Of a DNA stretch of 7,225 nt, positions 1 to 5,220 are shown piece after piece (within the stretch, counting starts at the first letter, position 1; each line of letters begins with the position of its first letter). This DNA comes from Thermoplasmatota archaeon (GTDB taxonomy: Archaea; Thermoplasmatota; Penumbrarchaeia; Penumbrarchaeales; Penumbrarchaeaceae). Below the pieces are notes generated by a model that saw nothing but the letters and a program-made list of their open reading frames with translations, was not told the origin of the DNA and did no database searches. The stretch is taken from NCBI GenBank assembly GCA_030591285.1, contig JAUVBH010000081.1, positions 1 through 7,225 on the forward strand, written 5' to 3'. The position numbers and the translations under genes were made by a program.

Positions 1-133
1 GAGAGAGCACATAAGAAATACGGCAGATTATAGAAATCCCCCTGTCCGGAATCTTTTGATCCTCATGATTTCTTGGTCATATCAGGATCCCACCGACTAT
101 CCGACATAACACACATGGAGGTTCAAATCCAGT
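1..133. other. Non-coding stretch at window edge
   Basis: No coding frame of useful length and no RNA gene is visible. It lies downstream of the stop codon of the minus-strand secreted protein gene. A weak inverted repeat pairs GATCCT at 58-63 with AGGATC at 84-89. It could form a small hairpin in the 3' end of that gene's transcript, but there is no T-run after it on the minus strand, so I do not call it a terminator. The far left could include the end of an unseen neighbouring gene. Confidence 0.4.
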
Positions 134-1624
134 TTACTTGATCACTGATATGGTATCGCTGTCTTGGAATACCATTCCGTCAACGGAGCCGGTAATTGCC
201 ACTTCCACTGTTCCCATTCCGATCGCATCTGCAACAAGCTTTCTATCGAACTTTATTGTCAGGTCCGGAATGTCATTATCATTGTAATCAGTGATCCGCA
301 CATGGGCCTCATCAGCGGGCACCACCGTGTGTCCATTGACAATGAGTTCAAGGGTGGAGATATCAATATCGTTCACATCATAACCCTCATCCAGCTCGAT
401 GTAGCCCGTGATATATTTCCCTCCACTTTTACGGTTCAGTGAATCCGGTTTCAGGTCCACCTCAGACACTATATCATAAATGAGATCCATACTGATATGC
501 ATGTGATGATGATGGAACCTGAACCAGCCGTAACCCTGGTCAGTAACCTCATAGATTAACGGGATCGAATCCCTGAGTTCCTGATCGATGTATCCCAGTC
601 TGACCAGATCGTCCAACGCATCCTCTATCACCGGTCCTACCTGTCCATCGACACCGATGACACGGAGATGATGGTGCTCCGAGAGATATGCAATGAACAA
701 TGCTGTTCTCCATGGGTCAAGAGCATGCGGTTCCCCCGTGAGATGATATGCATCGTAGTATCCTTCATGATGCTCACCCACGACCCGTCCACGATTGTCG
801 TCTACATACAATTGGTAGTAGGCAAGGTCCATATCATTCCCGTTTTCATGAGTTCCTGGAGGATGACCCGGGTAACCCACAGAAGTACCGGGGATCGATC
901 CATCGGCTTCACTCATATCGATAAGACCGATCGGTGAGTAATCCCAATAATCCCAGCCGGAGGTCTTGCATGAAACCTTTGCGGCCGCATACTTCACTAC
1001 CTGGATGAGATCACGTCTTGCATAGCTTCTGTACTGGTTCGGCCAGGTCTCACCATTGACCGGATAATCAATATAACCCGTCCCATAGTCTGGATCGAAT
1101 GGCAGTAATTCGACGCATTCTTCACCATCGCCCGTAACATATAGGGGTGGTAGGTTGGGACAGACAGTTCCAGTATCCGGATCAGGTTCGGATAGGTCTG
1201 TAATTTCCATGTATACTTTCCAGTCCCCAGCCAATGATGTACCATACCAGATCCATCCAGAGATCGAATTTCCTGAAAAGGTTCCTGTGAATGTATAATC
1301 TCCAGCGTAGATCGCAACATTTGGCCAACTAAAAGCTGCTGGCAACGGTTGATGGAAGAGCCCGGCCTCGGGAACGTTAGCAATTGCATAACCGTAATCC
1401 TCATCCATGTACATGCCAAGAATTGAGCCCCAGCCTAAGCCATAATGGTACCAAGTTCCGTACCATTGTCCCGTTAAACTTGTCGGAACATCAGCCTCAC
1501 TCTGGTAGGTTTTTGCGTCTGAAGCAGGTATCGCGATTCCGGCGACGAACAGTATAACTACAGCCAAGCCTATGAATATTTTTCTAATACTCACTCCCCC
1601 TGTTTGATAATACGAAGTATTCAT
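134..1624 (-). CDS. Secreted LAS/MepA-like (M74-type) zinc peptidase with N-terminal beta domain and C-terminal surface-protein module
   Basis: The 496-residue protein is probably exported and acts outside the cell. A signal peptide is visible: basic SIRK at 12-15, then a hydrophobic stretch (about 16-33), with likely cleavage near ASDA (34-37). Residues about 48-140 are rich in Trp, Tyr and Gly (GQWYGTWY at 52-59) and look like a beta-barrel or sandwich. The central region has H259-x6-D266 (HENGNDMD) and H374-x-H376 inside a five-residue His cluster (371-374 and 376). This matches the zinc-ligand pattern of LAS-type endopeptidases such as MepA (family M74), which cut peptide crosslinks in murein. 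Residues about 392-496 resemble a module seen on secreted proteins, with a DxNDND calcium-loop-like segment at 446-454. Start: ATG at 1624, or GTG at 1594 (residue 11), which fits the TATA position better and gives a cleaner signal peptide. The substrate is unknown; most archaea lack murein. The peptidase call is inference from motifs; the secreted nature is more secure. Confidence 0.75.
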   Translation of the reverse strand: MNTSYYQTGGVSIRKIFIGLAVVILFVAGIAIPASDAKTYQSEADVPTSLTGQWYGTWYHYGLGWGSILGMYMDEDYGYAIANVPEAGLFHQPLPAAFSWPNVAIYAGDYTFTGTFSGNSISGWIWYGTSLAGDWKVYMEITDLSEPDPDTGTVCPNLPPLYVTGDGEECVELLPFDPDYGTGYIDYPVNGETWPNQYRSYARRDLIQVVKYAAAKVSCKTSGWDYWDYSPIGLIDMSEADGSIPGTSVGYPGHPPGTHENGNDMDLAYYQLYVDDNRGRVVGEHHEGYYDAYHLTGEPHALDPWRTALFIAYLSEHHHLRVIGVDGQVGPVIEDALDDLVRLGYIDQELRDSIPLIYEVTDQGYGWFRFHHHHMHISMDLIYDIVSEVDLKPDSLNRKSGGKYITGYIELDEGYDVNDIDISTLELIVNGHTVVPADEAHVRITDYNDNDIPDLTIKFDRKLVADAIGMGTVEVAITGSVDGMVFQDSDTISVIK

Positions 1625-1632
1625 GATAAACG

Positions 1633-1641
1633 TATATTAAA
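1633..1641 (-). promoter_or_regulatory. Probable TATA box for the secreted peptidase-like gene
   Basis: Read on the minus strand this is TTTAATATA, an A/T-rich box typical of archaeal promoters. Initiation about 26-27 bases downstream would fall near 1610. That is inside the longest reading frame, after ATG 1624, and just before GGGGG (1596-1600) and GTG 1594. If correct, the real start is GTG 1594. This is inferred from spacing only. Confidence 0.4.
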
Positions 1642-1698
1642 TTATTGAATTGGAGAAATGACATATCTGCACTTCTATCCACATTCATCAACATTTGG

Positions 1699-2283
1699 TT
1701 ACCAGAACTTGGTCTTATCGTTCACAATATTCTGATGTACAACGATCTCTGTGAAAGGATCCCCCTTCGCCAATGAGCTTGTGACCTCAACACTGTTATA
1801 GAAACAGGAATTGAATTCCAACCCTTTTTCTATCCAGCCGGCCAGTCTGCTTTCGATATATTCATCCATATTCGGGTAATGATGGATCCGTATCGAAGGG
1901 TTGTCTGATTCAGGATCAATGAGTTCAATATGGGTTGATGTAAAGCTTTCCTTGAATAATTTCTCGAAATTATCCAACTCGAAACCTGTTGGGTCATGCA
2001 CCAGCAAGTGCTTGAACTTGCTCTTAAGAACATATATCGCTGCATATCTTCCGCTGTAGCGGGCCCCAATGTTATTTCCATCATAGAACATTTCGCACAT
2101 CTTCTGCAAAGGGTACCCTAAAGCCTTTCTCATCGGGAACCAGTCATCCACCAGTATGACATTACTGTATATCTCACGGGCCCCTTTCCCGAGAGAATCC
2201 AACCATTCTTTATACCGTTCCTCCCCAAACGTGTCCTTTATGAATGCTTGTAAATGTACTACCACGATTCCTCTTACTTTCAT
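1699..2283 (-). CDS. H-NOX/V4R-like (heme-NO-binding superfamily) small sensor domain protein, function unknown
   Basis: The 194-residue soluble protein has no signal peptide or membrane segment. Its opening, MKVRGIVVVHLQAFIKDTFG followed by ERYKEW, resembles the first helices of heme-NO-binding (HNOB) and related DUF2378 proteins. Near the C-terminus, AGWIEKGLEF and SLAKGDPFTEIVV resemble the closing segment of V4R and related ligand-binding domains. The YxSxR heme-propionate motif of true H-NOX proteins is not seen, so heme binding is doubtful. It may be a degenerate or ligand-switched sensor. There is no output domain, so it would need a partner. Start: GTG 2289 is possible, but ATG 2283 has GGGGGT (2291-2296) 7 bases upstream and is preferred. 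It lies 74 bases upstream of the secreted peptidase-like gene on the same strand, but that gene seems to have its own promoter. Fold assignment is by sequence resemblance and moderately sure; the function is unknown. Confidence 0.7.
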   Translation of the reverse strand: MKVRGIVVVHLQAFIKDTFGEERYKEWLDSLGKGAREIYSNVILVDDWFPMRKALGYPLQKMCEMFYDGNNIGARYSGRYAAIYVLKSKFKHLLVHDPTGFELDNFEKLFKESFTSTHIELIDPESDNPSIRIHHYPNMDEYIESRLAGWIEKGLEFNSCFYNSVEVTSSLAKGDPFTEIVVHQNIVNDKTKFW

Positions 2284-2290
2284 GGTCACT

Positions 2291-2296
2291 ACCCCC
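2291..2296 (-). promoter_or_regulatory. Ribosome binding site deciding the start at 2283
   Basis: On the minus strand GGGGGT lies 7 bases before ATG 2283 but only 1 base before the in-frame GTG 2289. The spacing favours the ATG. Confidence 0.55.
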
Positions 2297-2364
2297 TTTA
2301 ATGCATATTACACATTGTTCTGGGGATTGTTTATTGATTTCTATTGGTTCAATATTGTCGGCAT

Positions 2365-2390
2365 ACATTGAAATACATGTATTACAATGT
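2365..2390. promoter_or_regulatory. 26-bp near-perfect palindrome, probable operator of the toxin-antitoxin pair
   Basis: Outer arms ACATTG (2365-2370) and CAATGT (2385-2390) surround a core ATACATGTAT (2373-2382). Twelve of thirteen symmetric base pairs match; only 2371/2384 fails. The centre is at 2377.5, about 27 bases upstream of the preferred antitoxin start (2405), which is where an archaeal TATA box for a leaderless transcript would lie. Ribbon-helix-helix antitoxins commonly bind such palindromes to repress their own operon. Binding here would compete with TBP/TFB. The palindrome is seen directly; its role is inferred. Confidence 0.65.
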
Positions 2391-2402
2391 TACCACGTGG
2401 TA
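2391..2402. promoter_or_regulatory. 12-bp perfect palindrome abutting the operator
   Basis: TACCACGTGGTA is a perfect 12-bp palindrome that starts one base after the 26-bp palindrome ends and finishes two bases before ATG 2405. A direct repeat TACAATGT (2383-2390 and 2401-2408) brackets it. It may be a second binding site for the antitoxin, allowing cooperative binding, or a site for another regulator. Confidence 0.5.
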
Positions 2403-2404
2403 CA

Positions 2405-2623
2405 ATGTCAGAGACCGTAACAATGAGACTCCCAGATGAATTATCTCATGATCTCAATAAATTATCCAATGTACTTGATAGGTCCAAAACTTATATTCTG
2501 AAAAAGGCACTTGAAGAATATCTGGAGGAATACAAGGATTACCTCATTGCGATGGAGAGATGGAACGACAAGAACGATGAGATCATTGATGGCAAGGATC
2601 TGAGGGATGCACTTGGTCTGTAA
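2405..2623 (+). CDS. Ribbon-helix-helix antitoxin (RelB/CopG-like) of a RelBE-type pair
   Basis: The 72-residue antitoxin should neutralise the RelE toxin encoded next and repress the shared promoter. Residues 4-10 (TVTMRLP) are the DNA-contacting beta strand. Helix 1 is about 11-24, the turn is RSKT (26-29), and helix 2 is about 29-43 (ILKKALEEYLEEY). The charged tail (about 51-72) is the expected toxin-binding part. Start: an in-frame ATG at 2387 would add six residues (MLPRGT), but it lies inside the palindromic operator and lacks the family's usual short lead. ATG 2405 begins MSETVTMRLP, which is typical. No good ribosome site precedes it (GTGGT at 2396-2400 is too close), consistent with leaderless translation. 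Its 3' end overlaps the toxin gene by 17 bases, so the two are co-expressed. Family assignment is firm; the choice of start is less so. Confidence 0.87.
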   Translation: MSETVTMRLPDELSHDLNKLSNVLDRSKTYILKKALEEYLEEYKDYLIAMERWNDKNDEIIDGKDLRDALGL

Positions 2624-2870
2624 GGTCCAGTACAAATCATCTGTATTCAACGACCTCAAGAATATTGATAGACCCACAGCAAAAAGGATCCTTGATTCGA
2701 TCGAAAAAGAACTTGCAATAGATACAACTAAAGGGATACCTCTGGAAGGTAATTTCAAAGGTCTTTTCAAGTACAGGGTAGGTAGCTACAGGGTGATCTT
2801 CGCCCGATTGGACGAAGGTATCCTGGTATTGAGGGTAGGGCACCGGAAGAAAGTGTATAAGAAGAAATGA
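2607..2870 (+). CDS. relE: RelE/ParE-superfamily toxin, probable ribosome-dependent mRNA interferase
   Basis: The 87-residue protein has the RelE fold pattern: a first strand (VCKVQYK), two helices (FNDLKNI and TAKRILDSIEKEL), then the beta sheet LFKYRVGSYRVIFARLDEG and ILVLRVGHRKKVY. R57, R62, R80 and Y84 occupy places of the basic and tyrosine residues used by RelE enzymes to cut mRNA in the ribosomal A site. The HRKxVY ending favours RelE over ParE. It is encoded directly after, and overlapping, the ribbon-helix-helix antitoxin, the classic antitoxin-first order. Start: ATG 2607 has GAGGG (2602-2606) touching it. TTG 2613 has the same GAGGG at a normal 6-base spacing and would give an 85-residue protein starting MVCKVQYK, closer to other RelE proteins. 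The gene appears intact. Activity is inferred from the family. Confidence 0.87.
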   Translation: MHLVCKVQYKSSVFNDLKNIDRPTAKRILDSIEKELAIDTTKGIPLEGNFKGLFKYRVGSYRVIFARLDEGILVLRVGHRKKVYKKK

Positions 2871-2872
2871 AT

Positions 2873-2894
2873 ATTGATTCGGGTGTCAATTTTT
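2873..2894 (+). terminator. Possible terminator after the toxin gene
   Basis: ATTGA (2873-2877) can pair with TCAAT (2886-2890), running straight into five T residues (2890-2894), 3 bases after the toxin stop codon. The stem is weak, but oligo-T runs alone can stop archaeal polymerase. It lies just before the serpin promoter, so it would separate the two units. Confidence 0.4.
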
Positions 2895-2903
2895 GTTCCA
2901 GTC

Positions 2904-2913
2904 TATTTATATC
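2904..2913 (+). promoter_or_regulatory. TATA box of the serpin gene
   Basis: TATTTATATC fits an archaeal TATA box. Initiation some 26 bases downstream would be near 2935, giving a leader of about 12 bases that begins at the GGGAGAGG ribosome-binding segment (2934-2941). Confidence 0.6.
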
Positions 2914-2933
2914 CGCTAAAACACATCCATCCC

Positions 2934-2941
2934 GGGAGAGG
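2934..2941 (+). promoter_or_regulatory. Ribosome binding site of the serpin gene
   Basis: GGGAGAGG ends 5 bases before ATG 2947. This is the clearest Shine-Dalgarno-like site in the window and fixes the serpin start. Confidence 0.6.
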
Positions 2942-2946
2942 CAACT

Positions 2947-4206
2947 ATGAAGATACAAGGGGCCCTTATTGTTGCATTGATGGTATCCATCGCATTCATC
3001 GCAGGATGCGTGGAAGAAACACCCGAGAGGGATCCACCTGGTTATGAAACCCAGTATGCTGCGATGAACGACCTGGTGAACTCGTCCAACGAGTTCTCTT
3101 TTGATATGTACAGAGAGTTCATTGATGGAGATGAGAACATATTCTTTTCACCGTATTCCATTACGATAGCTCTTGGCATGGCATATGAAGGAGCTAGGGG
3201 AGAAACGGCCACAGAGATGCAAATGGTCATTGAACTTCCAGAGGATGATGAAGAGAGAAGAGGAATGGTGAGAGCTCTCCAATCGAGCCTCAATCCTGAT
3301 AGTTCGAACTACCAGCTCAGCACTGCCAACGCTTATTGGTTAAAACAGGGAGAGGATCTCAACGATGATTATCAGGGTGCCATTGAAAATGACTATCTGG
3401 CCGGAGGTCAGGAACTGGATTTCGGAGGCGATCCCTCCGGTTCAAGGGAAATTATCAATGATTGGGTGGAGGACCAGACCAATGATCGGATCCAGGACCT
3501 GATCCCTGAAGGGTTGATCGATATCATGACCTATATGATCTTGACCAACGCTATCTATTTCAAGGCCGACTGGAAGTGGCAGTTCGATGAGGAAGCCACC
3601 GATGATCGATCCTTCGAACTTTCGGATGGAACCAATACAGCTGTACAAACCATGAACATATGTGATGATGAGATCGATCTGAACTATGCCGAAAACGATG
3701 ATGTACAGATGCTCCAGCTTCCATACAAGGATGAGGAACTGTCGATGTACATCCTCCTTCCCAAGGAGAATGATATCTCCAAACTGGAATCCGACCTAAG
3801 CCGTAAATACGTGGACGATCTGAAATCCGACATGTATGGAGAATATGTCAACGCATATCTTCCAAAGTTCAAGTTCGAGCTGAAATATGGTCTCAACGAA
3901 CATCTGATCAATATGGGGATGCCCAAAGCATTCGATCCAGGTGAAGCTGATTTCAGTGGTATCAAGGAAGATGGACAAAGAGGTCTATTCATCAGCAGTG
4001 TGATCCATCAATCCTTCGTGGAAGTGAACGAGGAAGGGACGGAAGCAGCAGCTGCAACAGCAGTGGTAATGACTTTGGGTTCAGTGGATGATGATGAACC
4101 GGAACCAGTCACTTTCAGAGCTGACCATCCATTCATCTTCTTCATTGAACACAAAGCAACAGGACAAATATTGTTCATGGGGAAAGTGGAAGATCCTTCA
4201 GTATGA
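2947..4206 (+). CDS. Serpin-family protease inhibitor, membrane-anchored lipoprotein
   Basis: The 419-residue serpin is a suicide inhibitor fold for serine (sometimes cysteine) proteases. A lipoprotein signal is clear: a hydrophobic segment at about 5-19 ending in IAGC, with Cys21 as lipid site. The mature protein should be tethered outside the membrane, with a short acidic linker (22-35) before the domain. Serpin landmarks are NIFFSPYSI (64-72), the shutter segment NAIYFKADW (201-209), the breach-side PKFKFELKYGL (306-316) and the closing signature FRADHPFIFF (390-399). The reactive loop hinge is E362-E-G-T-E-A-A-A-A-T371, all small residues, the pattern of inhibitory members. By standard spacing P1 is G378 and P1' S379, with L377 at P2. 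The loop after it, with DDDEPEPE-like acidic residues (381-386), is about six residues longer than in alpha-1-antitrypsin. It has its own TATA box and ribosome site. The true scissile bond and target are unknown. Full-length and intact. Confidence 0.95.
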   Translation: MKIQGALIVALMVSIAFIAGCVEETPERDPPGYETQYAAMNDLVNSSNEFSFDMYREFIDGDENIFFSPYSITIALGMAYEGARGETATEMQMVIELPEDDEERRGMVRALQSSLNPDSSNYQLSTANAYWLKQGEDLNDDYQGAIENDYLAGGQELDFGGDPSGSREIINDWVEDQTNDRIQDLIPEGLIDIMTYMILTNAIYFKADWKWQFDEEATDDRSFELSDGTNTAVQTMNICDDEIDLNYAENDDVQMLQLPYKDEELSMYILLPKENDISKLESDLSRKYVDDLKSDMYGEYVNAYLPKFKFELKYGLNEHLINMGMPKAFDPGEADFSGIKEDGQRGLFISSVIHQSFVEVNEEGTEAAAATAVVMTLGSVDDDEPEPVTFRADHPFIFFIEHKATGQILFMGKVEDPSV

Positions 4207-4215
4207 GAATATTGG

Positions 4216-4257
4216 TACGTCTACATCACAACAAATTATATATCTATTGTAGACGTA
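4216..4257. promoter_or_regulatory. Perfect 10-bp inverted repeat flanking the Fic promoter, probable operator
   Basis: TACGTCTACA (4216-4225) and TGTAGACGTA (4248-4257) are exact reverse complements separated by 22 bases that contain the TATA box. The right arm lies between TATA and the start codon, so a bound dimer or bridged complex would block transcription. A hairpin ending the serpin transcript is an alternative, but the loop is long and no T-run follows. The regulator is not identified; the Fic protein has no evident DNA-binding domain. Confidence 0.6.
4234..4244 (+). promoter_or_regulatory. TATA box of the Fic gene (leaderless start)
   Basis: AATTATATATC matches an archaeal TATA box. 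Its centre is about 27-28 bases before GTG 4267, the normal TATA-to-initiation distance, so transcription would begin at the start codon itself. No Shine-Dalgarno site precedes that codon, which agrees with a leaderless message. Confidence 0.6.
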
Positions 4258-4266
4258 TAAGTTGAT

Positions 4267-5169
4267 GTGAGCTATACTGAGAAGAAAAGAAAAGGTAACT
4301 CAACTTATTTCTATCGAGCCAGATCGGTTCGAGAAGATGACCAGGTGAAGAAAAAGAGAATATACCTTGGGAAGGACCTGGATGAAAAACAGTTGAAAAA
4401 AGCTGAAATGGAAGCTGACAGAGAACTAAACATCCTAACAAGGTTGCTTCAAGATAATGAGATCATAGAACTTGAAAAACTGAAGGATCGATATCAGAAG
4501 ATCCCAGAAGAATCCCTTGAAAATAGATATGAAGCATTCGTTTCAAGGTTCACACACGATTCCACTGCAATAGAAGGAAATACACTTACACTGCAGGAGA
4601 CATCCAGCCTGCTATTTGAAAATCTTTCACCCTCTGCAAAAGACCTCAGGGAGATAAACGAGGTCATGAACCACAGAGAAGCATTCGATCTCATTCTCTC
4701 TTACAGTAAAGATGTTTCCAGGGATCTTGTTCTGAAGCTTCATGAAATGGTCGTGAAGAACACTCTTTCTAATGACCTGCGGGAACAGATGGGAAAATAT
4801 CGCAGCGTACAGGTTTACATCCGGGGGGTTGAATGGATGCCCCCTCCACCTGAGCATGTTCCAGATGATATGAGGGATCTGTTCCGCTGGTATACCAGCA
4901 ATAAGGACAAACTGCATCCACTCCTTGTTGCATCATATTTTCATACGGGATTCGAGACAATACATCCATTTGTAGATGGGAACGGAAGGGTAGGGAGGTT
5001 ACTGATGAATTTCATTCTTCACAAGAATGGATTCCCCATGGTGAACATTCCAAATAGACAGAAACTTCGATATTATGAGTGTTTGGAAAAAGCCCAGGTC
5101 GATGGGGATCTGAGACCATTTGTCAAGTTCATATATGAATTGATGGTGGATTCGGACCTATTATTCTAG
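4267..5169 (+). CDS. Fic-domain protein AMP-transferase with built-in inhibitory motif
   Basis: The 300-residue soluble enzyme should transfer AMP from ATP (or another nucleotide-derived group) to a hydroxyl on a target protein. The catalytic motif is complete: H233-P-F-V-D-G-N-G-R-V-G-R244, with His233 as base and the GNGR loop for phosphate binding. An inhibitory helix motif S99-x3-E103-G104 (STAIEGN) lies N-terminal to the Fic core, as in class II Fic proteins, so the enzyme should be self-restrained until Glu103 is displaced. The basic N-terminal segment (about 1-36, ending RIYLGK) resembles that on other archaeal Fic proteins and may bind target or nucleic acid; residues about 40-80 look helical. 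There is no C-terminal winged-helix domain. Start is GTG 4267, since TAA precedes it in frame at 4258; translation is probably leaderless. Intact; the target protein is unknown. Confidence 0.93.
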   Translation: MSYTEKKRKGNSTYFYRARSVREDDQVKKKRIYLGKDLDEKQLKKAEMEADRELNILTRLLQDNEIIELEKLKDRYQKIPEESLENRYEAFVSRFTHDSTAIEGNTLTLQETSSLLFENLSPSAKDLREINEVMNHREAFDLILSYSKDVSRDLVLKLHEMVVKNTLSNDLREQMGKYRSVQVYIRGVEWMPPPPEHVPDDMRDLFRWYTSNKDKLHPLLVASYFHTGFETIHPFVDGNGRVGRLLMNFILHKNGFPMVNIPNRQKLRYYECLEKAQVDGDLRPFVKFIYELMVDSDLLF

Positions 5170-5191
5170 GAAACAGAGATCCTGTCGAAAA

Positions 5192-5199
5192 CATTTATC
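5192..5199 (+). promoter_or_regulatory. Possible TATA box of the methyltransferase gene
   Basis: CATTTATC is centred about 26 bases before ATG 5221, so transcription could start at or next to the start codon. The 51-base gap after the Fic stop is large enough for a separate promoter, although read-through from the Fic gene is also possible. Confidence 0.4.
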
Positions 5200-5220
5200 T
5201 GCAAATAAGCATAGGGACCA

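Noticed and set aside
58..89. Hairpin GATCCT/AGGATC as terminator of the minus-strand gene
   Set aside because: The stem is only six pairs with a 20-base loop and no T-run follows on the minus strand.
114..135. GGTTCAAATCC at 120-130 looks like a tRNA T-arm
   Set aside because: Only two of five flanking stem pairs form, and no matching acceptor, anticodon or D arms are found nearby.
668..937. Plus-strand open frame inside the secreted peptidase gene
   Set aside because: It lies wholly inside a better-supported gene on the other strand, shows no family motif and has no start signal.
2387..2404. Upstream ATG 2387 as antitoxin start
   Set aside because: It lies inside the palindromic operator and adds six residues unlike the family; ATG 2405 begins at the expected place before the beta strand.
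134..4206. Serpin as the inhibitor of the nearby secreted peptidase-like protein
   Set aside because: Serpins trap serine or cysteine proteases through an acyl intermediate; the neighbour has a metallopeptidase pattern, so this pairing is not supported.
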